12,403 nucleotides of DNA from JAWXCM01 sp034408745 (GTDB taxonomy: Bacteria; Acidobacteriota; Terriglobia; Bryobacterales; Bryobacteraceae): the NCBI GenBank assembly GCA_034408745.1, contig JAWXCM010000191.1, positions 1 to 12,403 on the forward strand, read 5' to 3'. A program made the translations under genes and the position numbers. Positions 6,848 to 12,403 of this stretch are shown here, piece after piece. The notes beneath the pieces are model-generated. The model ran no database searches, was not told the DNA's origin, and saw only the letters and a list, made by a program, of their open reading frames with translations. Each line of letters opens with the position of its first letter. Within the stretch, counting starts at the first letter, position 1.

Positions 6848-6906
6848 AACACGAACGGCGGAGACTGGCCTGGGGAATAGCCGTTGCTCCGCCGTTAGCT
6901 CGTGTT
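6848..6906 (-). terminator. Strong hairpin downstream of the small secreted protein gene
   Basis: On the minus strand AACACG, a four-base bulge and AACGGCGGAG pair with CTCCGCCGTTCGTGTT, giving up to 16 base pairs around a loop of about 23 bases. It starts about ten bases after the stop of the gene at 6916-7233. It is not followed by a clear T run, so it could be a weak or Rho-assisted terminator or an mRNA 3' stabiliser. Confidence 0.55.
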
Positions 6907-6915
6907 GGGGAAAGA

Positions 6916-7233
6916 CTAGTTGTCGAAGACGACTTTGGTGGTGGTACCGCCGAGCCGGATCTCCTGCACGCGGTACTTGCCGTCGCCATTGCGATAGCGA
7001 ACCGTGGTGGAGCTGAACTTGCTGTCGGCCGTTTCGGTCTTCACGTCAGCCTGTACCGACGTCTTGCCACTGGTAATGGTGGCCTTGTTGCCATCCAGGG
7101 TCACCTTGTACTCGCCGGGCTTCAGTTCAGTGCCGTTGACGAGAGAGGGCTGGAACAGCGTGATGCGATAGGCTGGCGCGGCGCTGGCAACAACGAGGGC
7201 AAGTGTAGCGAACGAGAGGAGGATCTTCTTCAT
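6916..7233 (-). CDS. Small secreted protein of unknown function
   Basis: This 105-residue protein starts with a clear Sec signal peptide (MKKILLSFATLALVVASAAPA, cleavage likely after Ala21). The mature part of about 84 residues is rich in beta-type sequence: ITLFQPSLVNGTELKPGEYK, then a VTLDGNKATI strand pair, TTVRYRNGDGKYRVQEI, and a C-terminal GGTTTKVVF. I recognise the pattern LFQPSxVNGTELKPGxYK from uncharacterised exported proteins I associate with Acidobacteriota, but no function is known to me. There is no lipobox, cysteine or membrane anchor, so a periplasmic or secreted location is inferred. AAAGGAAAC lies about ten bases before the ATG. A candidate promoter lies upstream and a hairpin follows, so this looks like a single-gene transcript. 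Confidence 0.85.
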   Translation of the reverse strand: MKKILLSFATLALVVASAAPAYRITLFQPSLVNGTELKPGEYKVTLDGNKATITSGKTSVQADVKTETADSKFSSTTVRYRNGDGKYRVQEIRLGGTTTKVVFDN

Positions 7234-7284
7234 GGTATTTGTTTCCTTTTCGGGTATGTTCCCGATGATGACTTACTTCTGCTT

Positions 7285-7313
7285 CTAATACGTTTGAATT
7301 AGCGAAAAGTTAA
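7285..7313 (-). promoter_or_regulatory. Candidate sigma-70 promoter for the small secreted protein
   Basis: Reading the minus strand, TTAACT (7313-7308, four of six) and TATTAG (7290-7285, four of six) are 17 bases apart, ideal spacing. This implies a leader of roughly 45 bases before the ATG at 7233, which contains a small CGGG/CCCG hairpin at 7251-7264. The rest of 7234-7485, between this gene and miaA, is AT-richer and shows no credible gene. Confidence 0.45.
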
Positions 7314-7485
7314 CTTTATTTTTCGCCGATCCGAAGTTTCTTTTGGCGGCGGGCCTGATGCTGTTAACCAGCCTGGCCTCCGGAGACCGCGAATCCGAGT
7401 CTCGTCTTTCGTGTCGTCCGGCCACATCAGCTATTACGCCGCAAAGTTCGTTTGGTTCCGCAATTTCGTTATGAGGACCCAAACA

Positions 7486-8412
7486 TTATTTTATACCAAC
7501 CTCAAGGTGGTGTATAGCTAAATTCACTAATTCCTGGTCGTCGCCAAAGCTACGGAGCCATAACACGTCAGGTTCCTTACGAAACCAGGTGCGCTGGCGC
7601 TTCGCATACTGCCGCGTTGCCACCTGCGTCAACTCCACCGCTTCCTCGATACTCAGGCGGCCTTCGAGGAACCCCAGGGCCTCCCGATACCCGATCGACG
7701 ACAGCGATTTGGCATCGCGCGACACCCCGGACTGCAGAATTCCCCGCACTTCATTCACAATTCCCGCTTCAAACATTCGGACGCAGCGGAGGTTCAGCCG
7801 CTCTGCCAGCCGATCCGTGTCGGGATCCAGCCCTACTTTCCATACGCGGAATCCTTCCAGCTTTCGGATCGGGTTTTCCGCAAATAAGTCGGTCAGAGGG
7901 CGGCGGCTGAGCAGACAAATTTCGATCGCGCGAATTTGTTTGTTTTTGTCATTGGGATGAATGCGGGCGGCCGCTGCCGGGTCCAGCCGGCGCAGGTAAC
8001 GGTGAAGTACCTCACCCGGACGGCCGGTGAGCCTGGCCCGCAGTTCGGGGTCACGCTCCGGGCTCTCCGACAGACCCTCAAGCAGTGCACGGAGATAGAA
8101 GCCCGTGCCGCCTGCGACCACCGGGATGCGGCGGCGTCCCGCGATCTCGGCCACCACGGACCGTCCGGCCCGGGCGTAATCGCCCGCCGTGTAATGATCG
8201 GCAGGGTGCAGGATGTCGATCAGGTGATGCGGGATTCCGCGACGCTCCTGCGTGGGGGTCTTGGCAGCGCCGATGTCGAGTCCGCGGTACAACTGCACCG
8301 AATCGCAGTTGACGATCTCACCGCTGAAGTGCACGGCGATATCCAGCGCCAGGCTGCTCTTCCCCGATCCGGTGGGACCCAAAACTACAATCAAATCCGG
8401 CAGATGGCCCAA
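7486..8412 (-). CDS. miaA: tRNA dimethylallyltransferase MiaA
   Basis: This 308-residue enzyme transfers a dimethylallyl group from DMAPP to N6 of adenine 37 in tRNAs reading UNN codons, the first step toward ms2i6A. Visible features are the P-loop GPTGSGKS (12-19), the catalytic-Asp segment NCDSVQLYRGLDIGAAKT (Asp37), GIPHHLIDI, VVAGGTGFYLRALLEGL and the tRNA-binding tail with ATRQYAKRQRTWFRKE. Length is typical and the frame is intact. The start is unsettled: the longest frame begins at a TTG at 8412, no ribosome binding site is obvious there, and TTG codons six and eleven codons further in would also keep the P-loop. An in-frame TAG at 8428-8430 rules out a longer protein. It diverges from the MerR gene across 29 bases. 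Confidence 0.95.
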   Translation of the reverse strand: MGHLPDLIVVLGPTGSGKSSLALDIAVHFSGEIVNCDSVQLYRGLDIGAAKTPTQERRGIPHHLIDILHPADHYTAGDYARAGRSVVAEIAGRRRIPVVAGGTGFYLRALLEGLSESPERDPELRARLTGRPGEVLHRYLRRLDPAAAARIHPNDKNKQIRAIEICLLSRRPLTDLFAENPIRKLEGFRVWKVGLDPDTDRLAERLNLRCVRMFEAGIVNEVRGILQSGVSRDAKSLSSIGYREALGFLEGRLSIEEAVELTQVATRQYAKRQRTWFRKEPDVLWLRSFGDDQELVNLAIHHLEVGIK

Positions 8413-8441
8413 GCAAGGAGTGTAGTACTATCTACGGTAAC

Positions 8442-8804
8442 GTGCAGAATTCCGCCAACTCTGCAGCGGAGTCGGGCTTACCCGAGATTCCCAGCAAGCT
8501 TGTGTTCCGCATTGGGGAAGTCAGCCGCCTTGCCGGCGTGAAGCCCCACGTATTGCGCTACTGGGAAACGGAGTTCCCCTCGATTGCCCCACGAAAGGGC
8601 AGCACCGGACAGCGTGTCTATCGACGCCGCGACGTTGAGACCATCTGCGAAATTCGCCACCTGCTCTACAATCTGCGCTTTACCATTGAGGGGGCGCGGA
8701 AAGCGATTGAATCCCGGCACGTTAACAAAGAAGACAAACAAAGCCAGACAGGCGTCTCCGGGATTCGGAGAGAGTTGCTTTCCATTCTCGATCTGCTGCG
8801 TTAA
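8442..8804 (+). CDS. MerR family transcriptional regulator
   Basis: This 120-residue protein has a MerR-type winged helix-turn-helix at about residues 20-90: FRIGEVSRLAGVKPHVLRYW, then ETEFPSIAPRKGSTGQRVYR and RRDVETICEIRHLLY, with FTIEGARKAI closing the wing region. The C-terminal 30 residues are too short for a sensor domain and lack cysteines. It therefore resembles the short MerR proteins that lack a recognisable metal or drug site, and no inducer can be proposed. The start used is GTG at 8442; a second in-frame GTG at 8502 would still retain the DNA-binding domain. The 29-base gap to miaA contains the palindrome TAGTACTA (8423-8430) within GTAG-N6-CTAC, a possible autoregulatory site. 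Confidence 0.9.
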   Translation: MQNSANSAAESGLPEIPSKLVFRIGEVSRLAGVKPHVLRYWETEFPSIAPRKGSTGQRVYRRRDVETICEIRHLLYNLRFTIEGARKAIESRHVNKEDKQSQTGVSGIRRELLSILDLLR

Positions 8805-8822
8805 TACGCGCACCGCTAACTC

Positions 8823-8850
8823 CTTTTGACCCAGTGGTTTGGGGCAAAAG
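8823..8850. other. Hairpin after the MerR gene
   Basis: CTTTTGACCC (8823-8832) pairs with GGGGCAAAAG (8841-8850), ten positions with one A-G mismatch, around an eight-base loop. It sits 19 bases after the MerR stop. No T run follows on either strand, so it is at best a weak terminator. It could equally be an operator or mRNA structure. Confidence 0.4.
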
Positions 8851-8867
8851 ACTCAGCATAAAACCCT

Positions 8868-8896
8868 TTAAATTCAGTGATTTTGGGGCGTATAAT
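8868..8896 (+). promoter_or_regulatory. Candidate promoter of the molybdopterin-binding protein gene
   Basis: A perfect -10 box TATAAT occupies 8891-8896, with a weak -35 (TTAAAT, 8868-8873) 17 bases before it. A transcript starting near 8903 would have a leader of about 34 bases containing AGGGAG (8921-8926), ten bases before the ATG at 8937. The hairpin at 8823-8850 lies just upstream. Confidence 0.6.
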
Positions 8897-8936
8897 GAAG
8901 CTTCGGATAAATCACCTGTCAGGGAGATAGAACGTC

Positions 8937-9908
8937 ATGAAGGCGCAGACCGTGGACGTGAAGGAATCAACGGGGAGGATTCTTTGTTGTACAGTCTTTC
9001 GTCCGGGTGGGAAGAAGCTTCTTGCGAAAGGGCACCAGCTCTCAGAGGAAGATGTTCGCCTCCTCGAGACCGAAGGCCTCGATAAAGTTTGGGTTACGTC
9101 CCTTGAAGAAGGCGAAATTGGCGAGGACGAAGCAGTAACCCTTGTCGCACAAGAGATGGGATGCGGCTGTCTTGAAATCCGGCTGGCTGCCGGAGGCCGG
9201 GCCAACCTGATTGCAACGGAAGACTGCTCAGTGCTGGTAGACGATGAGCTTCTGAAGCAGATTAACTGTGCGGCTACCGTGGTTATCGCCACCATGACGA
9301 ATTTTAGCTACGCCCGCGCGGGCCAGCGCATTGCTACCATCAAGAGCGCCCCGTTTGCAGTTGGTCAGCCGCAGCTGGAAGCCCTGATCAGCATCATCCG
9401 GGAGCGCGGTCCCATCCTGCAGGCCCGCCCCATTCGCACCCCTACGGTAGCGGTGCTCTACACCGACGTCACCTCCGGTGACCGTGCCCGTCAGCTTTTC
9501 GAAAACATCACCCGTCAGCGTCTGGAGCACTTCCACATCAACTCCCACTTCGCGCTCTCCTGCGTAGAAGAAGAGATGGCGGTGGCCCGCGCGATGCAGC
9601 AGTTGGTCCGCATGCATCCCACGGTGATCCTGGTTGCCTCGACCACCGCTCCGGCGGGCCCGGAAGACGTGGTGGGACGAGCCATGGTCCGCCTCGGCTG
9701 CCACATTGAGCGGTTCCTCGCCCCGGTCGAACCCGGCAACCTTCTCCTCATGAGCTACAAGGACGACATTCCACTCGTGTCGGCTCCCGGCTGCTTCCGT
9801 TCGGCCAAGCCTAACGTAATCGATCTGGTGCTGCCTCCGATGCTTGCCCGCTACCGCGTGTCGGGTTGGGAAGTCGCCTGCCTCGGCCACGGTGGCCTGC
9901 TGGCATAA
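8937..9908 (+). CDS. Molybdopterin-binding protein (MoeA/MogA-like fold)
   Basis: This 323-residue cytosolic protein matches a family of molybdopterin-binding proteins distinct from true MoeA. The N-terminal half has GRANLIATEDCSVLVDDELL followed by the alternating segment TVVIATM, then AGQRIATIKSAPFAV, motifs I know from proteins encoded beside MobA-like nucleotidyltransferases and XdhC. The C-terminal half (about 168-323) looks like a MoCF_biosynth domain: TVAVLYTDVTSGDR, then PAGPEDVVGRAM and the closing PVEPGNLLLMSYKDDIPLVS with APGCFRSAKPNVID. A role in molybdenum cofactor insertion or maturation is inferred from the family. No molybdoenzyme, MobA or XdhC gene lies in the window. Expression signals are good: TATAAT box, AGGGAG ribosome binding site and a strong terminator directly after, so it appears monocistronic. 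Confidence 0.85.
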   Translation: MKAQTVDVKESTGRILCCTVFRPGGKKLLAKGHQLSEEDVRLLETEGLDKVWVTSLEEGEIGEDEAVTLVAQEMGCGCLEIRLAAGGRANLIATEDCSVLVDDELLKQINCAATVVIATMTNFSYARAGQRIATIKSAPFAVGQPQLEALISIIRERGPILQARPIRTPTVAVLYTDVTSGDRARQLFENITRQRLEHFHINSHFALSCVEEEMAVARAMQQLVRMHPTVILVASTTAPAGPEDVVGRAMVRLGCHIERFLAPVEPGNLLLMSYKDDIPLVSAPGCFRSAKPNVIDLVLPPMLARYRVSGWEVACLGHGGLLA

Positions 9909-9932
9909 GCAACGATTCTTCTTCAACTACAT

Positions 9933-9972
9933 GGGCCGGGTGGCTATACTCCACCTGGCCCTGTTTGTTTTT
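9933..9972 (+). terminator. Rho-independent terminator
   Basis: GGGCCGGGTGG (9933-9943) and CCACCTGGCCC (9951-9961) form an 11-pair stem with one G-T wobble and a seven-base loop, followed by TGTTTGTTTTT (9962-9972). It lies 24 bases after the stop of the molybdopterin-binding protein gene and ends just before the convergent gene's stop at 9982. Orientation of the T run assigns it to the plus strand. Confidence 0.9.
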
Positions 9973-9981
9973 GGCGGCGTC

Positions 9982-10563
9982 TCACGCGCCAGGCAGCGCC
10001 CGCAGCAGCGACACCTTCGACTCTTCAGTGAACGGACCCTCCACCCGCCACAGCACCTTACCCGCCCGGTCGATTAGCAGGAGTTGGATTCGGTCCTCGC
10101 TGGCAATCCCGAGGGCGGTTTTGAATGCAGTTTTGTCCAGGTAGAAGGTTACGGTACGGGCACGTTGCGCTTTGTCCGGGATGCCTCGGCGCATGCCGTT
10201 GTCGATAAACCACCGGACCATGGGGTTCAACCTGTCGATCACCGGCACCTCGTAGTACGCCAGCTTCGGGTGCTCAGAGGCAATGGACGGCAGCAATTTC
10301 AGCCAGGTATCGATGTCCGACTGCTGCTCCCGCCGGAACGCGACGATCAACAGGTTGAAGTCGCCCTTCAGGCCGCCAGGGAATGTCAGCTTCTCGCCAT
10401 TTAGATTTGAGGCGACAGTTACAGGAAAACTTGCGTCTTTTCCGCACATGGGCAGCGCAATCAGGCACATCAGCATAGCAACAAGAACAGGCACTCTGAC
10501 CCAGATGCCTAAGCCGGGCGAAGGGTCGTAATTAATCCTGGTCTGGATCACCCGGTTTGACAA
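9982..10563 (-). CDS. ATP10-like / thioredoxin-fold exported protein
   Basis: The frame is 193 residues from a TTG at 10563. A hydrophobic segment at about residues 25-40 (VPVLVAMLMCLIALPMC) looks like a signal peptide or anchor, and the Cys at 40 is only a poor lipobox. The mature part reads NLLIVAFRREQQSDIDTWL, YYEVPVID, MVRWFIDNGMRRGIPDKAQR, TVTFYLDKTAFKTALGI and LLLIDRAGKVLWRVEGPFTE. This resembles the ATP10 family, which in mitochondria helps assemble the F1Fo ATPase Fo sector. It has a thioredoxin-like strand order but no CxxC, so redox activity is not expected. Its role in bacteria is unknown to me and no ATP synthase genes are nearby. The start is uncertain: a GTG at 10494 would put the hydrophobic segment at the very N-terminus and avoid crowding the divergent gene. 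Confidence 0.75.
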   Translation of the reverse strand: MSNRVIQTRINYDPSPGLGIWVRVPVLVAMLMCLIALPMCGKDASFPVTVASNLNGEKLTFPGGLKGDFNLLIVAFRREQQSDIDTWLKLLPSIASEHPKLAYYEVPVIDRLNPMVRWFIDNGMRRGIPDKAQRARTVTFYLDKTAFKTALGIASEDRIQLLLIDRAGKVLWRVEGPFTEESKVSLLRALPGA

Positions 10564-10595
10564 CCGCCCCGAGTTCCCGCACGCTGGAAGCAGAC

Positions 10596-11834
10596 ATGAA
10601 GGTCCGCAGCGTCCGAGCGTTCTTGTTGTCCTACCCCTTCCCCGAGCCCGTCCGCCTCTCTTATCACGGCGGCGACCGGACCATCCACAAACGCGATGCC
10701 ATGCTCATCCGCGTGGAAACGGAGAACGGCCTCGTCGGCTACGCTCCCGGCCAGGGGAGTGAAACCGCGCGGGACGCGGTGCTACACACCATCGCGCCGT
10801 TTCTCGAAGGCAAAACCGTCGGCGACGTGGACGCCCTCCGCGTGATGTTTCAGCGAACGGCGACGCCGGACGAGTTCCTCATGCGCACGTTCTGCTCGGT
10901 GGAAATTGCTCTCTATGACCTGCTGGGCAAGTCTCGCGGGCTGCCGGTAAGCGAGCTAATCGGCGGACGCGTGCGCGACCGCATCCGGCTGTACGGCAGT
11001 GCCGGCATGTACATGCCGCCCGAGAAATACGCGGAAGAAGCGGCCGCGGTCGCTGGGCTGGGCTTTCGCGCGTACAAGATGCGTCCGGCGCTCGGCCCCG
11101 AAGGCGATGTGGAAACGGTGCGCCGCATGCGCGATGCCACGGGCGCCGCGTTCGACCTGATGATCGACGCACACACCTGGTGGCGCATGGGCGACAACAG
11201 CTACAGTTTCGACACCGTCCGGCGCGTGGCCGAAGAAATGGCCGACTATGAGATCGCCTGGCTGGAAGAGCCGCTCCCTCCGCACGAACACGAGCTGTAC
11301 AAACAGCTTCGTGACGCCAACCTGGTCCCGCTGGCCAGCGGTGAGCATGAGGCCGACGAGTCGGGCTACGTCGACCTGATCGAAACCGCCAGCGTCGATT
11401 ACGTTCAGATGGACGTGGTCTGCCAGGGCGGGTACTCCGTGGCCCGCCGTCTGTTGCCGGGCATCTCCTCAGGCGGCCTGAAGTTCGCGTTCCACAGCTG
11501 GGGCACGGCGCTGGAGGTGGTCGCAGCCGCGCAGCTCGGCATCTGCTGGCCGGAGAACGTGGTGGAGTGGCTGGAATACCCCTGCTACTCGACACCCGCG
11601 CAGCCGTTCATGTACGCCTTCCCGATTGCGTCCGAGATACTGGCAGACCCGCTGGAGATCGACGCCGGCGACCTGATCGTGCCGCGCGGACCGGGCCTCG
11701 GCGTCACCGTCAATGAGGCCGTCATTGAGAAGTACCCGTGGATTCCTGGGCCTTGGTCGTCCTTCACGACGCACTCCCCGAAACAGACGTGGTCGGTTTC
11801 CGGCGACCACAGCGTGCAGTGGGCGGACAAGTAG
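10596..11834 (+). CDS. Enolase superfamily enzyme, mandelate racemase/muconate lactonizing-like
   Basis: This 412-residue protein has the capping domain (residues 1 to about 130) and the barrel of the enolase superfamily, whose members abstract the alpha-proton of a carboxylate held by Mg2+. Metal ligands are Asp191 (LMIDAHTW), Glu224 (WLEEPLPPHE) and Glu250 (ASGEHE). The His-Asp dyad is His300 (FAFHSWGTALE) and Asp273 (VQMDVVCQGG). The second-strand motif reads GFRAYKMR, so Lys161 matches the first lysine of the mandelate racemase KxK pair and Arg163 replaces the second. A sugar-acid dehydratase using the His-Asp dyad is plausible, but the substrate is unknown. An in-frame TTG at 10557 exists, but the ATG at 10596 with GGAAG before it and KVRSVRAFLL following is the better start. 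The next gene overlaps its end. Confidence 0.92.
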   Translation: MKVRSVRAFLLSYPFPEPVRLSYHGGDRTIHKRDAMLIRVETENGLVGYAPGQGSETARDAVLHTIAPFLEGKTVGDVDALRVMFQRTATPDEFLMRTFCSVEIALYDLLGKSRGLPVSELIGGRVRDRIRLYGSAGMYMPPEKYAEEAAAVAGLGFRAYKMRPALGPEGDVETVRRMRDATGAAFDLMIDAHTWWRMGDNSYSFDTVRRVAEEMADYEIAWLEEPLPPHEHELYKQLRDANLVPLASGEHEADESGYVDLIETASVDYVQMDVVCQGGYSVARRLLPGISSGGLKFAFHSWGTALEVVAAAQLGICWPENVVEWLEYPCYSTPAQPFMYAFPIASEILADPLEIDAGDLIVPRGPGLGVTVNEAVIEKYPWIPGPWSSFTTHSPKQTWSVSGDHSVQWADK

Positions 11835-12403
11835 CAGTCGCCGCGGCGGCGGCAACCGCGGGTTGGATGGCATGGGCCGTTCGAGGCCGCGCGTCCACGG
11901 TCTTCGCACCATCCATCTGGCATGGCCCGGCAGTTCGCGAACTGGCACTTACCTTTGACGACGGGCCTTCGGAGAGTACGCCGCAACTGCTGAATGTACT
12001 GGCGCGCCACAGTGTCCGAGCCACGTTCTTCCAGTGCGGCATGCATGCGCGACGCCTGCCCGCCGTGGCCCGGGAAGTGGTCGACGCCGGGCATGAGATC
12101 GGCAATCACACCGAGAATCACGCGCCGCTCTGGCTGAGATCGACCGGGTTCCTGCGCGACGAAATCGGGCGCGCCCAGCACAGCATCGCCGAAGCCACCG
12201 GCATGGCACCGCGATTGTTCCGAGCTCCGTATGGAGTGCGATGGCCGGGACTCGGCGGCATTCAACGCGAGTTCGGCCTGACGGGCGTGATGTGGACGGT
12301 GATTGGCAACGACTGGTCGCTTCCCGCTGGCGCCGTCGCCACGCGTGTAGGGAACGGGGCTCGACCGGGCGCCATTGTCTGCCTCCACGACGGCCGCGAG
12401 CGC
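11819..12403 (+). CDS. Polysaccharide deacetylase (NodB/CE4 domain), 3' end outside the window
   Basis: The frame runs off the window after 195 codons. A short N-terminal hydrophobic segment (about residues 4-20) suggests a membrane anchor or signal. The NodB domain follows with its ordered motifs: LTFDDGP (Asp47, Asp48), a metal site GNHTENH (His97, His101), RAPYGVRW, VIGNDW and CLHDG near the end of the visible part. Such enzymes remove N-acetyl groups from chitin-like, peptidoglycan or exopolysaccharide chains using a divalent metal; which polymer is not decidable. The start chosen is GTG at 11819, giving a 16-base overlap with the enolase-family gene and suggesting translational coupling. 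A GTG at 11789 would add ten residues, and the ATG at 11867 would cut into the hydrophobic segment. No ribosome binding site is decisive. Confidence 0.88.
   Translation, partial: MGGQVAVAAAAATAGWMAWAVRGRASTVFAPSIWHGPAVRELALTFDDGPSESTPQLLNVLARHSVRATFFQCGMHARRLPAVAREVVDAGHEIGNHTENHAPLWLRSTGFLRDEIGRAQHSIAEATGMAPRLFRAPYGVRWPGLGGIQREFGLTGVMWTVIGNDWSLPAGAVATRVGNGARPGAIVCLHDGRER

Noticed and set aside
7285..7482. 65-codon minus-strand frame between the small secreted protein and miaA
   Set aside because: It has no motif or convincing ribosome binding site, and its end overlaps the candidate promoter region. It is most likely noncoding spacer.
7936..8541. 201-codon plus-strand open frame opposite miaA running into the MerR gene
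   Set aside because: It lies antisense to conserved MiaA motifs and out of frame with MerR. No family resemblance was seen.
9228..9926. 232-codon minus-strand open frame opposite the molybdopterin-binding protein gene
   Set aside because: It is antisense to a well-supported gene and crosses toward its terminator. Its His/Gly/Ala-rich composition is typical of shadow frames.
10879..11595. 238-codon minus-strand open frame opposite the enolase-family gene
   Set aside because: It is extremely Arg/Pro/Ser-rich, as expected from the antisense of GC-rich coding DNA.
1..12403. CRISPR arrays, tRNA or rRNA genes, toxin-antitoxin pairs, defence modules
   Set aside because: No regularly spaced repeats, no tRNA-like cloverleaf and no genes of these families were seen on either strand by eye.

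Overview
The window looks like chromosomal DNA of a soil-type Acidobacteriota, probably Bryobacterales/Solibacter-like. This is inferred from the gene content: a DUF1501 protein end, CHRD-domain proteins with PEP-CTERM tails, a small secreted protein of a type I associate with this group, a GH29 fucosidase, a MerR regulator and GC-rich coding sequence. No marker gene fixes the taxonomy. Several genes appear to use GTG or TTG starts.

Layout. (1) 1-185: C-terminus of a DUF1501 protein. (2) 186-975: an insertion-sequence graveyard with a minus-strand integrase-core transposase remnant and a plus-strand IS630-family remnant, both broken by frameshifts and deletions. (3) 1004-1483 (-): bacterioferritin with all iron and heme ligands; it diverges from (4) 1600-3027 (+), an NtrC-type sigma-54 response regulator. 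Between them lies an inverted repeat next to the bacterioferritin start. (5) 3024-3800 (-): a SAM methyltransferase with a C-terminal zinc ribbon, whose stop overlaps that of the regulator. (6) 3937-4517 and 4544-4974 (+): two tandem, decayed CHRD/PEP-CTERM genes. (7) 5032-6450 (+): an intact secreted alpha-L-fucosidase. (8) 6455-6799 (-): a 5'-truncated pRiA4b ORF-3-like gene. (9) 6916-7233 (-): a small secreted protein with a promoter and a terminator-like hairpin. (10) 7486-8412 (-): miaA, tightly divergent from (11) 8442-8804 (+), a MerR regulator. (12) 8937-9908 (+): a molybdopterin-binding protein with a good -10 box and a textbook terminator. (13) 9982-10563 (-): an ATP10-like thioredoxin-fold exported protein. 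(14) 10596-11834 (+): an enolase-superfamily (mandelate racemase-like) enzyme. (15) 11819-end (+): a polysaccharide deacetylase overlapping the gene before it and running off the window.

The genes do not form one pathway. The themes are housekeeping (miaA, bacterioferritin, molybdopterin-binding protein), carbohydrate handling (fucosidase, sugar-acid-type dehydratase, polysaccharide deacetylase) and relic DNA. I found no CRISPR array, phage module, toxin-antitoxin pair or defence island, and nothing I would call an undescribed system. The points most worth checking are the bacterioferritin upstream inverted repeat, the twin CHRD pseudogenes, the enolase-family enzyme with Arg in place of a catalytic Lys, and the ATP10-like protein.
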